This document shows positions 34,120 through 42,984 of a stretch of 53,975 bases of DNA, one piece after another. The stretch is from NCBI GenBank assembly GCA_017561145.1, contig JAFZDO010000031.1:1-53975 (forward strand), given 5' to 3'. Both the position numbers and the translations under genes were made by a program. The number at the start of each line of letters is the position of its first letter. Positions within the stretch are counted from its first letter, which is position 1. The DNA is from Clostridia bacterium (GTDB lineage: Bacteria > Bacillota > Clostridia > Oscillospirales > CAG-382). Below the pieces are notes generated by a model that had not been told where the DNA came from, searched no databases, and saw nothing but the letters and a program-made list of their open reading frames with translations.

Positions 34120-34944
34120 ATGAACGGAAAGAACCGATGCAGGATCTTAAAGGATATTCGCAAAAAGATCGCTGAAGAAAACGATATTGAATATATCACC
34201 ACTGAATGTAAATACCAAGGCGACTGCCCCGGTACCTGCCCGAAATGTGAATCGGAGGTCAGATACTTGGAGCGCGAGCTTGAACGCAAAAGAGGTCTCG
34301 GCAAAAGGGTTGCGATCGCGGGCATCGCCGCCGGCGTGACCGCGACGGCTACGGGCTGTACGAGTGACGTTTTTTCGCTTTTTAATGGCGATACGCTCCA
34401 AGGCGAGACGGAATATCAAGGCGTTCCTGTTGCCGAATATTCGCAAAACGAAAACAGTATTAAAAACGAAAGCGGCGTTTCCGATGTATCTATGCAAGGC
34501 GATATTGTAATGGTAGACGGCGAAATGCCCGATACAATGGGAGTGGAACCCGAAATATCGGAAGAAGAAACGAAGACCGCAGGCATTTTACCGCCCGAAG
34601 ATTCTATGCCCGAAATAACCAACCCATATCCCGACATAATGGGTGATTATGCAGTTTTTTACCTTCCCATAGAGGATGCGGTAAATATGACCGAAGCCGA
34701 AATAATGAAGGAGCTTGTGAACTGGTCGCGTAAATATATCGATTACGGATGGCGCGAAAATATTACCTACCGTTATGCAAACTCGACTCTTTATATGACC
34801 GATGACGGCAGATATATCGAGGTGTTCTTTGACGAAGACGGCTTTTGCAAAAGCGTCAATGTTTTCGAGGAAGAGCTAATGGGCGAGGAAGAGCTAATGG
34901 GCGAGCCGAGTGTTGTAGAACCGCTTATGGGTGATATGCCGTAA
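34120..34944 (+). CDS. Cys4-motif protein with hydrophobic segment and Met-Gly repeats
   Basis: 274 residues, function unknown. Residues 1-62 form a charged domain with C30-x5-C36-x3-C40-x2-C43 (ECKYQGDCPGTCPKCESEV), a pattern suited to a metal or Fe-S cluster, followed by helix RYLERELERKR. Residues 63-79 are hydrophobic, ending ATATGC at 80, which could be a weak lipobox, so the rest may be exported. The remainder is acidic, with a folded-looking part at 180-250 and five Met-Gly motifs: PDTMGVE, PDIMGDY, EELMGEE, EELMGEP, EPLMGDM. The stop overlaps the radical SAM start by one base (TAATG). I believe similar Cys-motif proteins occur in gut Clostridia and Bacteroidota, but I know no function. 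AAGGAAAG is well placed before the ATG. A TATAAT lies at 34080-34085. Confidence 0.8.
   Translation: MNGKNRCRILKDIRKKIAEENDIEYITTECKYQGDCPGTCPKCESEVRYLERELERKRGLGKRVAIAGIAAGVTATATGCTSDVFSLFNGDTLQGETEYQGVPVAEYSQNENSIKNESGVSDVSMQGDIVMVDGEMPDTMGVEPEISEEETKTAGILPPEDSMPEITNPYPDIMGDYAVFYLPIEDAVNMTEAEIMKELVNWSRKYIDYGWRENITYRYANSTLYMTDDGRYIEVFFDEDGFCKSVNVFEEELMGEEELMGEPSVVEPLMGDMP
34867..34902 (+). repeat. 18-bp tandem duplication encoding EELMGE units
   Basis: The unit GAGGAAGAGCTAATGGGC is present twice head to tail without mismatch and encodes two EELMG segments near the C-terminus of the Cys4-motif protein. The identity at DNA level points to a recent duplication. Confidence 0.95.
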
Positions 34945-35567
34945 TGACAATGAATCAAGCACCGTTTATTGCAATATCGCGTCACAGAATACAAACCGAC
35001 GGGGAAGGGGTAACCACGCTTTGCGGCTTTTACGGATGTCCGTTAAGATGTAAATATTGCATCAACCCCCAATCCTTCCGCGATAATACGAAAAAGCTTC
35101 TTCACACGCCCGAATCGCTTTACAATGCGGTGAAGCTTGACGATATTTATTTTCTTGCCACAAACGGCGGAGTTACCTTCGGCGGAGGCGAGCCGCTTCT
35201 TTATGCCGATTTTCTCAAGGAATTTCGTTCTCTTTGCGGTGAAAAATGGCACCTTTGCGCCGAAACGAGCCTTAACGTAAACAGCGAAGCAGTCGAGCTT
35301 GCTTCTTCGGTCATCGATCATTTTTACGTCGATATCAAGGATATGAACGGCGAAATATATGAAAGCTACACGGGTAAAAGCAACGACAGGGTTATCGAAA
35401 ACCTTAAATTGCTACTGTCCTTGACCTCTCCCGACCGAATAACCGTTAGAATTCCGCTTATAAAGGATTTCAACACCGAATCCGACCGTCAAAAAAGCGT
35501 TGAGACGCTTAAAGAAATGGGATTTACCAAATTCGATCTTTTTAACTATATTATCAAGAGGAAATAA
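34944..35567 (+). CDS. Radical SAM protein, PFL-activase-like
   Basis: A 207-residue cytoplasmic radical S-adenosylmethionine enzyme. The [4Fe-4S]/SAM site is CGFYGCPLRCKYC, whose last three Cys form the CxxxCxxC motif. TDGEGVTTLCGFYG corresponds to the DGPGIRT segment of glycyl-radical-enzyme activases, GGVTFGGGEPL is the SAM-binding GGEP motif, and PLIKDFN matches the activase PLIPGFN. It is shorter than typical activases (about 250-300), with no ferredoxin insert and no SPASM or B12 domain. No glycyl radical enzyme is encoded in the window. One-base overlaps with both neighbours suggest coupled translation and a partner or substrate next door. Confidence 0.88.
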   Translation: MTMNQAPFIAISRHRIQTDGEGVTTLCGFYGCPLRCKYCINPQSFRDNTKKLLHTPESLYNAVKLDDIYFLATNGGVTFGGGEPLLYADFLKEFRSLCGEKWHLCAETSLNVNSEAVELASSVIDHFYVDIKDMNGEIYESYTGKSNDRVIENLKLLLSLTSPDRITVRIPLIKDFNTESDRQKSVETLKEMGFTKFDLFNYIIKRK

Positions 35568-36208
35568 TGTATAATTATATTCTGTTCGACCTCGACGGAA
35601 CGTTGACCGATCCCGGACGCGGCATTACCAATTCGGTTGCCTATGCGCTTAACAAATTCGGTATCGACGTTGCCGATAAAACAGAGCTTTATAAATTTAT
35701 CGGTCCGCCCTTGACCGATTCGTTCGAGAAATATTATGGCTTTTCGAGCGACGAAGCAATCATCGCCGTTGAATACTACCGCGAATATTTTAAGCCCAAG
35801 GGAATTTACGAAAACGAGATATATCAAGGCGTGCCCGAGCTTCTTAAGGCATTGAAGGAAAACGGAAAAACCGTTATCCTTGCTACAAGCAAGCCCGAAA
35901 TCTTTGCAATCGAAATACTTAAATATTTTAAGCTCGACAGCTATTTCGATTTTGTTGCAGGAGCAACGCTCGATAAATCGAGAACAAAAAAGGGCGACGT
36001 TATCGCTTATGCGCTCAACAGCTGTAATATCACCGACAAAAGTGACTGCCTTATGGTCGGCGACAGAGAGCAGGATATCAGGGGTGCGATAGCAAACGGA
36101 ATCGATTCGCTTGGTGTCCTTTACGGCTACGGCGATATTGCCGAGCTATCAAACGCAAAAAGCACCTATATCGCCAAAACGGTTGAAGATATTATTAAGT
36201 ATGTGTAA
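35567..36208 (+). CDS. HAD phosphatase, phosphoglycolate phosphatase-like
   Basis: A 213-residue HAD hydrolase of the Gph/PpaX group. Motif I is ILFDLDGTLTDPG, motif II the Thr/Ser of ILATSKPE, motif III a Lys in the SRTKKGDVI region and motif IV CLMVGDREQDIRGA. An alpha-helical cap lies at about 18-90. The start overlaps the radical SAM stop (TAATG), so it is the third gene of this coupled set. Substrates could be phosphoglycolate, pyrophosphate or 5'-nucleotides. A repair or detoxification role for the preceding enzyme is conceivable but unsupported. Confidence 0.88.
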   Translation: MYNYILFDLDGTLTDPGRGITNSVAYALNKFGIDVADKTELYKFIGPPLTDSFEKYYGFSSDEAIIAVEYYREYFKPKGIYENEIYQGVPELLKALKENGKTVILATSKPEIFAIEILKYFKLDSYFDFVAGATLDKSRTKKGDVIAYALNSCNITDKSDCLMVGDREQDIRGAIANGIDSLGVLYGYGDIAELSNAKSTYIAKTVEDIIKYV

Positions 36209-36212
36209 AAAT

Positions 36213-36250
36213 AAGAGTGCACTTTTTCAAGAAAGTGCACTCTTTGTTTT
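36213..36250. terminator. Bidirectional terminator
   Basis: AAGAGTGCACTTT and AAAGTGCACTCTT form a perfect 13-pair stem with T-rich flank, between the HAD gene and the converging ABC permease gene. Confidence 0.9.
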
Positions 36251-36956
36251 ATTCCTGCGAGAATATTCTGTTTTTGCGGTAGGAAACGACAAACAGTAAA
36301 GTGAATATCACCAAGCTGGCAATTATCACCCCGAAGGAAAACCAAAGCCCTTGTGTGTTGCCGCTGTAAATTGAACCGATAACCTCTTTCACCTGCTGTG
36401 TATACCAATATTTCGTCACAACGGTTGCAGAAGGGTACAGCATTCCGATAAGCGGCACAAAGCCGTTTAATATCGAAATGAGGTTAATGAACATCACTGC
36501 GTTTGTTCTGCTGTTTTTTCGCAGTGATATCGAGCAGGCAAGCATAACTGTAAGAAGACAGCCGAGCATGGTCGAAAGGAAGAAATACATCAAACCGATT
36601 CCGTCCATACCGCCGACAACGCCCATAAGCAATGTCGTTGCGCCCGATATGCTGAGCATAAACAAAGCGATTGCGATTATGTATTCCAAGGGTCTGACCG
36701 ATGCTAAAGTTAATGCGCGCAAGGCTCCGCCGTTTTTATCTTCTCTTACAAGATTGTTTACGGTAAGCATAGGCGACGAGCCGACAAACATCGGTGTGAG
36801 AGTTGATACCATAATGAACTTTTCGCTTTCATCGCCCGAAAGCGAAAACATCATTGCCATTAACGGATAAATTACAGATTGAAAAACAACCGAACGTAAA
36901 GCGTTTTTATCGGCAAACTGCTTCTTGTAAACCGCTTTTATCCTTCTAAGCTTCAT
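36249..36956 (-). CDS. ABC-2 type transporter permease
   Basis: A 235-residue permease with about six membrane segments, typical of ABC-2 exporters. It overlaps the ATPase gene by 11 bases, so the two form one transporter. The cytoplasmic N-terminus KLRRIKAVYKKQFADKN precedes the first helix. The substrate is unknown; drug, peptide or lipid export are all possible for such small regulator-linked pairs. Third gene of the XRE-ATPase-permease operon. Confidence 0.85.
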   Translation of the reverse strand: MKLRRIKAVYKKQFADKNALRSVVFQSVIYPLMAMMFSLSGDESEKFIMVSTLTPMFVGSSPMLTVNNLVREDKNGGALRALTLASVRPLEYIIAIALFMLSISGATTLLMGVVGGMDGIGLMYFFLSTMLGCLLTVMLACSISLRKNSRTNAVMFINLISILNGFVPLIGMLYPSATVVTKYWYTQQVKEVIGSIYSGNTQGLWFSFGVIIASLVIFTLLFVVSYRKNRIFSQE

Positions 36957-37803
36957 TAACGTCGACGCCTCCCTTCGCTATTTTCAAAAACACGTCTTCA
37001 AGGCTCGGCTCGGAAGAATGGAGCGATTCGATGCTGCCGCTTTTTAACAATTCGCAAATCTCATCGGCGGATTTTTCGTCGGTGTTGAATGTTTTTTTGC
37101 TTCCGTCCTTTAAAATAGCGATTATCTTTTTGTCTGCGTTATATTTCAGGCAAATATTGAACGGAGTGTCGATTTCAATTGCGGTGCCGTTGTTAATAAG
37201 CATTATTCTGTCGCAAAGCTTATAAGCCTCGTCCATTTTGTGTGTTGTCAGGAATATCGTAGTGCCGTCTTTTTTCATATCAAGCAGAAGCTCGTGTATA
37301 TCCGCTTTTGCGGCAGGATCGAGTCCGCTTGTCGGCTCGTCGAGGAAAAGTATTTTCGGCTTGTGCAACACCGCCCGCGCAATGGCAAGGCGTTGGCGCA
37401 TACCCTTTGAATATTGAAACGCTTTTGTTTTATTATTCGGATCGAGCCCTACTGAATTTAAGGCGGTTGCGATATTTTCTTTTCCTATGCCGTAAATATC
37501 TGCATAAATAGCAAGATTGTCATATCCCGTCAAGCGCTCGAAAAGACCTAACGTATCAAAAACGATACCCATAGAGAGATAAAATTCATCGTTTGGATCG
37601 GAAGATGCGAGTCCGCAAACAAAGGCTTCGCCGCTGTCGGCCTTAATCTGACCGGTGAGAATGTTGAGCAAGGTAGTCTTGCCTGCGCCCGACGGACCGA
37701 TGAGTCCGAATATTTCGCCCTCGGCGACCGAAAACGAGACTTCGTTTAAAACCTTATTTTCGCCGAAGGCTTTGCTTATTTTATTTGCCTTGATAATATA
37801 CAT
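36946..37803 (-). CDS. ABC transporter ATP-binding protein
   Basis: A 285-residue ATPase. Walker A is GPSGAGKTTLL, the Q-loop follows, the signature is YSKGMRQRL (the usual LSGGQ changed to YSKGM, normal for this export subfamily), Walker B is ILFLDEPTSGLDP and the switch His lies in LTTHKMDE. The C-terminal 60 residues form the extra domain of exporter ATPases. It energises the permease encoded downstream and lies directly after the XRE regulator gene. Confidence 0.94.
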   Translation of the reverse strand: MYIIKANKISKAFGENKVLNEVSFSVAEGEIFGLIGPSGAGKTTLLNILTGQIKADSGEAFVCGLASSDPNDEFYLSMGIVFDTLGLFERLTGYDNLAIYADIYGIGKENIATALNSVGLDPNNKTKAFQYSKGMRQRLAIARAVLHKPKILFLDEPTSGLDPAAKADIHELLLDMKKDGTTIFLTTHKMDEAYKLCDRIMLINNGTAIEIDTPFNICLKYNADKKIIAILKDGSKKTFNTDEKSADEICELLKSGSIESLHSSEPSLEDVFLKIAKGGVDVNEA

Positions 37804-37804
37804 T

Positions 37805-38938
37805 TCAATCCCACCAATTTTGTGTGTCGTATTCGCTATCGTTTTTGATGTCCTGCTTTAACTCGTCGGAAAATTTTGCGCAGAATGCTTTTAACATGCC
37901 CATAGTGTTTTCGGGAAGAACGTTGCAGGGGAATTCAATATCTGCAAAAAGCCACGAGCTGTATTTATAGGTTTTTGATCTTCTAATATTATCATATTCG
38001 CTCTTGTGGAAATATGCAAGGGCAAAAAATTCTTTTGCTTTCCTGCGATCATTCATTCTGTCGGCAATGACGGAGCAGGAGGCATAAAGGTCGGATAGAT
38101 CGCTGTGCATCACACCGAAACGTCCGTCGTCGATGACGGTATTATAAACGTTTACGATACTTAAAAGCAGATCGATTGCCTTTTGAGACGAGCGTATTTC
38201 TTTGTCGTTGCCTATAGTCCAGATCGCATTCACCTTTAAATATCTTAAAAACGCGATCATTACCGAGCAACTTATAACGCTGCGCTCTCTTCCGCTTGCG
38301 GCAAGCATCAGCAAAAATTCCTTGCATGAGTCAATGCCTACCTGCTTGTCGGCAAGAGAAATCGCCGCTTGCCCCTGTCCCGTGGCGTTATACAGCGGTA
38401 CGAGATTCAAAACTGCAAAGCCTTTTTGTGAAACACTTGCATCCTCAAGAGTTAAAAGCTTTTCAAAAACAGATATTGATTCGCTGATATACTTGTCATT
38501 TTTGTTGTGATTAATATCGAATTCGGCATATTTGTTGGGAAAAGACACCTTAAGATTGCCATTCTGCGCCAGTTGATTCGCAAGTGCATATCCGAGACAG
38601 TAAAGAATATCGGCGTCGGCAGGGAACTCCTTTGCGGCATCGCGAAGGAAATCGATAATTTCACTGTTGTCACAGTCGGCTTTTATCTCTGCCTCAGCCT
38701 TCCTTAAAATTTCGTTTTTTCTGTGCTCGCGCTCGCCGTTATAGCCGAAAAGCTCGTCGATAGTAACGTGAAAATAATTAGCGATGGAGGGAATAAGCGT
38801 CATGTCGGGGAAACCGCCGTTAGCCTCCCAACGGGATACCGCCTGACTTGTAACCGATAGCGCGTTCGCAAGGTCTTCTTGCGTTCTTCCGTCGCGCTTG
38901 CGCAGCTGTTTTATTTTTTCGCCTAAGTTAATTTGCAT
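37805..38938 (-). CDS. XRE-family regulator with long C-terminal domain
   Basis: A 377-residue regulator. The helix-turn-helix at about 8-62 reads GEKIKQLRKRDGRTQEDLAN and LSVTSQAVSRWEANGGFPD. The rest is helical, without a named domain but resembling the TPR-like sensors of such proteins. The start at 38938 follows AAGGAAA; an upstream in-frame start lies in the promoter. Being first in the operon, it probably controls the ABC transporter encoded behind it. Confidence 0.88.
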   Translation of the reverse strand: MQINLGEKIKQLRKRDGRTQEDLANALSVTSQAVSRWEANGGFPDMTLIPSIANYFHVTIDELFGYNGEREHRKNEILRKAEAEIKADCDNSEIIDFLRDAAKEFPADADILYCLGYALANQLAQNGNLKVSFPNKYAEFDINHNKNDKYISESISVFEKLLTLEDASVSQKGFAVLNLVPLYNATGQGQAAISLADKQVGIDSCKEFLLMLAASGRERSVISCSVMIAFLRYLKVNAIWTIGNDKEIRSSQKAIDLLLSIVNVYNTVIDDGRFGVMHSDLSDLYASCSVIADRMNDRRKAKEFFALAYFHKSEYDNIRRSKTYKYSSWLFADIEFPCNVLPENTMGMLKAFCAKFSDELKQDIKNDSEYDTQNWWD

Positions 38939-38972
38939 ACAAATTTTCCTTTCCGAATTTGTTGTTGCCTTT

Positions 38973-39001
38973 ATTATATCGGATGCTTTGCAGATATTCA
39001 A
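38973..39001 (-). promoter_or_regulatory. Promoter of the XRE-ABC operon
   Basis: Minus-strand TTGAAT (38996-39001), 17-base spacer, TATAAT (38973-38978), 35 bases before the start. Confidence 0.7.
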
Positions 39002-39050
39002 TTATCAATTCATTGTTTTAAATCCAAGCATTGCTTGAGTTTTGGCTGTT

Positions 39051-39076
39051 GAAAAAGGACCGTCGAGGTCCTTTTA
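39051..39076 (-). terminator. Terminator after the cysteine desulfurase gene
   Basis: AAAAGGACC and GGTCCTTTT pair around a TCGAC loop and run into T residues on the minus strand. Confidence 0.85.
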
Positions 39077-39080
39077 AAAT

Positions 39081-40190
39081 TTATATTGTTTTACAAAAGC
39101 TTTCGACCGTTTTTGCGATATAACCGATCTCTTCTTCGGTGTTCTCGTGCGAGAGCGAAAAGCGCATGGAGGATAATGCATCCTCGTCGCTGATGCCCAA
39201 GGCTTTTAAAACACGGCTCGGTGCTTTGTCGTTCGAATTACAAGCCGCGCCGGTTGAAGCGCAAATACCCTTACCGTCAAGGTGCAAAAGCATTGCCTCG
39301 GCGCTTATTCCTTTAAACGTGACGTTGATTATGCCGTCACTTCGGTTACCGCCGTTAAGGATAACGTTTTGAAGCTTTAAAAGTCTGTCGGACAGACTTT
39401 TTGAAAGCTTTGACACGTATTCCTTTCGTTCGTCAAGGTGCGTGCAAGCGTCCTTTAACGCGGCAGAGAGTGAAGCGATGCCGATTAAATTTTCGGTACC
39501 TGCGCGGAGCTTATTTTCTTGAGCGCCCCCGAAGATTAACGGTCTTGCACTTATATCTTCGCGGATATAAAGCGCGCCGACACCCTGCATACCGCCGAAT
39601 TTATGCGCCGAAAGCGAGAGCATACCTACGTTCATTTTATTAACGTCGATATTTAAATGTCCGATTGCCGCAACCGCATCGGTATGGAAGATAACGCCCT
39701 TTTCCTTACAAAGCGCGCCGATCTCCTTGAGCGGTTGGACAGTACCGATCTCGTTATTGACCGCCATAATGCTTACGATCGCGGTATCGTTATTGATAAG
39801 CGATTTCAGCTCGTCAAGGTTAACAATTCCGTTTTTATCAACGCCGACGGTTTTGATTTCAAAGCCGTGATTTTCCAAATTAAACGCGGTGTTGAAGACC
39901 GAGCTATGCTCGATGCTTGAAATTATTATCCGTTTCTTGCCCGTAAGCGATGCTATATGAAGCGCTTGATTGTTTGCCTCGCTACCGCCCGACGTGAAAA
40001 TGAGATTATCGTTTTCGCTTGCGCCGATAAGCTCTTTTACCGTCTTGCGCGCGGCTCTTATTTTTTGCGATGCGATAATCCCCATATGGTGCGAGCTTGA
40101 GGCGTTACCGCAAAAATCAAGCAGGTCGGTTATTTCTTTCTTTGCCGCTTGGCAAATTTTTGTCGTTGCGGCGTTGTCGACGTATATCAT
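39081..40190 (-). CDS. Cysteine desulfurase (NifS/IscS family)
   Basis: A 369-residue PLP enzyme that takes sulfur from cysteine to form a persulfide for Fe-S cluster or thiolation pathways. MIYVDNAATT is the family start, the PLP Lys197 lies in SLSAHKFGG, and the catalytic loop Cys is C317 in ASTGAACNS. GGAQENKLRAGTEN is a classic motif. There is no iscU/sufU neighbour; instead it follows the pyridoxal kinase and cysteine synthase genes, overlapping the kinase stop by one base. Last gene of the operon. Confidence 0.93.
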   Translation of the reverse strand: MIYVDNAATTKICQAAKKEITDLLDFCGNASSSHHMGIIASQKIRAARKTVKELIGASENDNLIFTSGGSEANNQALHIASLTGKKRIIISSIEHSSVFNTAFNLENHGFEIKTVGVDKNGIVNLDELKSLINNDTAIVSIMAVNNEIGTVQPLKEIGALCKEKGVIFHTDAVAAIGHLNIDVNKMNVGMLSLSAHKFGGMQGVGALYIREDISARPLIFGGAQENKLRAGTENLIGIASLSAALKDACTHLDERKEYVSKLSKSLSDRLLKLQNVILNGGNRSDGIINVTFKGISAEAMLLHLDGKGICASTGAACNSNDKAPSRVLKALGISDEDALSSMRFSLSHENTEEEIGYIAKTVESFCKTI

Positions 40191-41026
40191 TATTTGTTGA
40201 GCAATTCGATAAGATAGGGAATCGCAGTTTCAAACTTTGCGCCGTATTTATGGTTTTCGTCGCCTATTGAATTTTCGATGCAGCGCAAGGTGTAATCTGC
40301 CGCGATGCGTGCCGATTCATATTCATCGTTACCGCGAAGAAGCGCACCCGAAAAAGCACTTGCAAAAACGTCGCCCGTGCCGTGTGTGCCTTGCTTGAAG
40401 CGGCGGTGAGTGTAATGCTTGATGCTGTCACCGATCTTTATAACGACACCCGTCGTATCCTCGTCATAGCCGATGCCGGTAAGCACGACATTCTTCATAC
40501 CGTCCTTGTCGAGCGCTTCAAGAATGCTCATAACGTATGCTTCGTCATAATTTTCCTTATATTCAATGCCGGTGATAAAGCAAGCTTCGGTTATGTTGGG
40601 GATAACGATGTCCGCATTGCGGCAAAGACGCGCCATTTCGCTTGCATAAACCTCGTCAAAGCCGTAATAAAGCTTGCCGTTGTCAGCCATTGCGGGATCA
40701 ACGATCTTAATGCACTTCTTTTTCGCGGAGAAGGTGTTAAAAATATCCGTTACCATATCGATCTGCTTAACAGAACCGAGATAACCTGTGTAGATAGCAT
40801 CGAAATCGATGCCTTCCTTTTGCCAGTGCTCCGAAATTTTGGGAATATCGTCCGAAAGGTCGCGGAAGGTAAAGCCGGTAAATCCGCCCGTGTGGGTAGA
40901 AAGCACCGCCGAGGGGAGAATGACCGTTTCAACACCGCAAGCCGAAAGAATGGGCAACGCTACGGTAAGCGAGCATTGACCAAAGCAGGAAATGTCTTGG
41001 ATGGTTAAAATTCTTTTGTAGTCCAT
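40190..41026 (-). CDS. pdxK: Pyridoxal/pyridoxamine kinase
   Basis: A 278-residue ribokinase-fold kinase that phosphorylates pyridoxal, pyridoxine or pyridoxamine. The start MDYKRILTIQDISCFGQCSL, the substrate loop VLSTHTGGFTG and the catalytic GTHGTGDVFASAFSG with the Asp base support this; NITEACFITG is also typical of the PdxK/PdxY group. It sits between two PLP-dependent enzymes (cysK and the desulfurase), a plausible supply link. The distinction between PdxK and PdxY is not certain. Confidence 0.88.
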   Translation of the reverse strand: MDYKRILTIQDISCFGQCSLTVALPILSACGVETVILPSAVLSTHTGGFTGFTFRDLSDDIPKISEHWQKEGIDFDAIYTGYLGSVKQIDMVTDIFNTFSAKKKCIKIVDPAMADNGKLYYGFDEVYASEMARLCRNADIVIPNITEACFITGIEYKENYDEAYVMSILEALDKDGMKNVVLTGIGYDEDTTGVVIKIGDSIKHYTHRRFKQGTHGTGDVFASAFSGALLRGNDEYESARIAADYTLRCIENSIGDENHKYGAKFETAIPYLIELLNK

Positions 41027-41037
41027 TTTTAAGCTCC

Positions 41038-41967
41038 TTATTCAAACAAAGGCGTCGAAAGGTATCTGTCGCCTCTGTCAGGTAATAAAACAACAATATT
41101 TTTATCTTTGTTTTCTTCGCGTTTTGCGATCTCTATCGCCGCGTGAAGTGCCGCGCCCGATGAAATACCTGCAAGTATGCCTTCTTTTTTGGCAAGCATT
41201 CGAGCCGCATTATAGGATTCTTCCTCGGTAACGCAAATAATTTCGTCGATAACGCTTAAATCAAGCACGCTCGGCACAAATCCTGCGCCGATGCCTTGAA
41301 TACCGTGTGCGCCCGCTTTTCCGCCCGAAAGTATGGGGGAGCCTTTAGGCTCGACGGCGATGATCTGCACGTTTTCGTTTTGCTCCTTTAAATATCTGCC
41401 GACACCCGTGATCGTTCCGCCCGTTCCGACACCCGCAACGAAAATATCAACGCTTTCGTCGCAATCGCGGTAAAGCTCGGGCGCTGTCGTTTCGTAATGC
41501 GCAAGAGCGTTCGCTTTATTGTTGAACTGGTCGGGGATATAGCTGTTTTCGATCTGCGATTGAAGCTCGTATGCCTTTTCGATGCTGCCCGACATACCAA
41601 ATTTTCCGTCGGTAAGCACCAATTCCGCACCGTATGCCGTCATAAGCCTTTTGCGTTCCTCGGACATATTATCGGGCATAACGATGATCACTCTGTACCC
41701 TCTCGGTACCGCAATCGCCGCCAAGGCAATACCCGTGTTACCGCTTGTCGGTTCAATGATAGTTGAGCCCTTTTTTATAAGACCTTGCTTTTCGGCGTGC
41801 TCGATCATATAAAGCGCGGCACGGTCCTTTGCGGAGCCTGCGGGGTTTGCACCCTCGACCTTTGCGATAAGACGGGCTTTGAGATCAAGCTCGTTTTCGA
41901 TGCTTTTAAGCTCGATCGACGGAGTTTCGCCGACCGTTTCGGTTGAATTGTTAAAGGTAAGTATCAT
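41038..41967 (-). CDS. cysK: Cysteine synthase A
   Basis: Makes cysteine from O-acetylserine and sulfide. About 309 residues, a fold-type II PLP enzyme. The PLP Lys is in NPAGSAKDRAA, where the usual Val-Lys is Ala-Lys. TSGNTGIALA and GTGGTITGVGR are the phosphate- and cofactor-binding loops. The ATG at 41967 lies seven bases after the asnA stop without a clear RBS of its own, so translation is probably coupled. Serine acetyltransferase is not in the window. Confidence 0.93.
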   Translation of the reverse strand: MILTFNNSTETVGETPSIELKSIENELDLKARLIAKVEGANPAGSAKDRAALYMIEHAEKQGLIKKGSTIIEPTSGNTGIALAAIAVPRGYRVIIVMPDNMSEERKRLMTAYGAELVLTDGKFGMSGSIEKAYELQSQIENSYIPDQFNNKANALAHYETTAPELYRDCDESVDIFVAGVGTGGTITGVGRYLKEQNENVQIIAVEPKGSPILSGGKAGAHGIQGIGAGFVPSVLDLSVIDEIICVTEEESYNAARMLAKKEGILAGISSGAALHAAIEIAKREENKDKNIVVLLPDRGDRYLSTPLFE

Positions 41968-41973
41968 TTTCAA

Positions 41974-42978
41974 TTAAAGCAGATGAATTTCGTTTTCTCT
42001 GCAGATCTCCATATCCTTTTCTTCCCAACGCGAGGACTGAACCTCGCCGATGTGCGCCTTTCTGAGGAAGAACATACACATTCTCGACTGACCGATACCG
42101 CCGCCCATAGTAAGCGGAAGCTTATTATTGAGCAGTGCTTTATGGAAGGGGAGCGATGCTCTGTCGTTGCAGCCCGAAATTTCAAGCTGTGCTTTAAGCG
42201 TTTCGGCATCAACGCGGATACCCATCGAGGAAAGCTCGAGCGCGATATCAAGCACGGGATAATAAACGAGAATATCGCCGTTTAACGACCAATCGTCATA
42301 GTCGGGCGCACGTCCGTCGTGCTTGTTGCCCGATTTAAGCCTGCCACCTATCTGCATAAGGAAGACCGCGCCGTGCTTTTTAGCCGCCTCGTATTCACGC
42401 TGCTTGGGTGTGAGGTCGGGATATTCGTCCTCAAGCTCCTGCGCGGTGATAAAGGCGATCTTTTCGGGGAGTAATCTGCCGAGGAAGGGATAATCGTAGG
42501 CGATATATATTTCGGTGTGGATAAGTGCGGTGTATATCTGCTTGACGGCACGCTTCAAGGTGTCAAAGCAGCGTTGCTCTGCCGTGATGACCTTTTCCCA
42601 GTCCCATTGGTCGACGTAGACCGAATGGATATTATCGGTATCCTCATCGCGACGTATTGCGCTCATATCGGTATAAAGACCCTCGCCCGGCTCGAAGCCG
42701 TATGCATCAAGCGCCATTCTCTTCCATTTTGCAAGCGACTGAACGATTTCGTTGTTGCCGTTCATGCCCTTGATATCGAACGCAACCGGACGTTCAACGC
42801 CGTTGAGGTTGTCGTTAAGACCGCTGTCCGCATCAACGAAAAGGGGCGCGGATACACGGGTGAGATTGAGCTGTATTGCAAGGTCGCGCTCGAAAAAGTC
42901 CTTGACCTTTTTAATGGCAACCTCGGTCTGGCGGATATTTAATGCGGGCTTATAGCCCTTCGGTACTGTAACAGACAT
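41974..42978 (-). CDS. asnA: Aspartate-ammonia ligase AsnA
   Basis: Ammonia-dependent asparagine synthetase, 334 residues, a class II tRNA-synthetase paralogue. IRQTEVAIKKVKDFFERDLA is the N-terminal signature; YTDMSAIRRDEDTDNIHSVYVDQWDWEKV and the Gly-rich LTMGGGIGQSRMCMF are the ATP/aspartate motifs. It starts six bases after the tvp38 gene with AGGGATAA as RBS. Together with asnS in the same window it feeds asparagine to translation. Confidence 0.96.
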   Translation of the reverse strand: MSVTVPKGYKPALNIRQTEVAIKKVKDFFERDLAIQLNLTRVSAPLFVDADSGLNDNLNGVERPVAFDIKGMNGNNEIVQSLAKWKRMALDAYGFEPGEGLYTDMSAIRRDEDTDNIHSVYVDQWDWEKVITAEQRCFDTLKRAVKQIYTALIHTEIYIAYDYPFLGRLLPEKIAFITAQELEDEYPDLTPKQREYEAAKKHGAVFLMQIGGRLKSGNKHDGRAPDYDDWSLNGDILVYYPVLDIALELSSMGIRVDAETLKAQLEISGCNDRASLPFHKALLNNKLPLTMGGGIGQSRMCMFFLRKAHIGEVQSSRWEEKDMEICRENEIHLL

Positions 42979-42984
42979 AATTTA

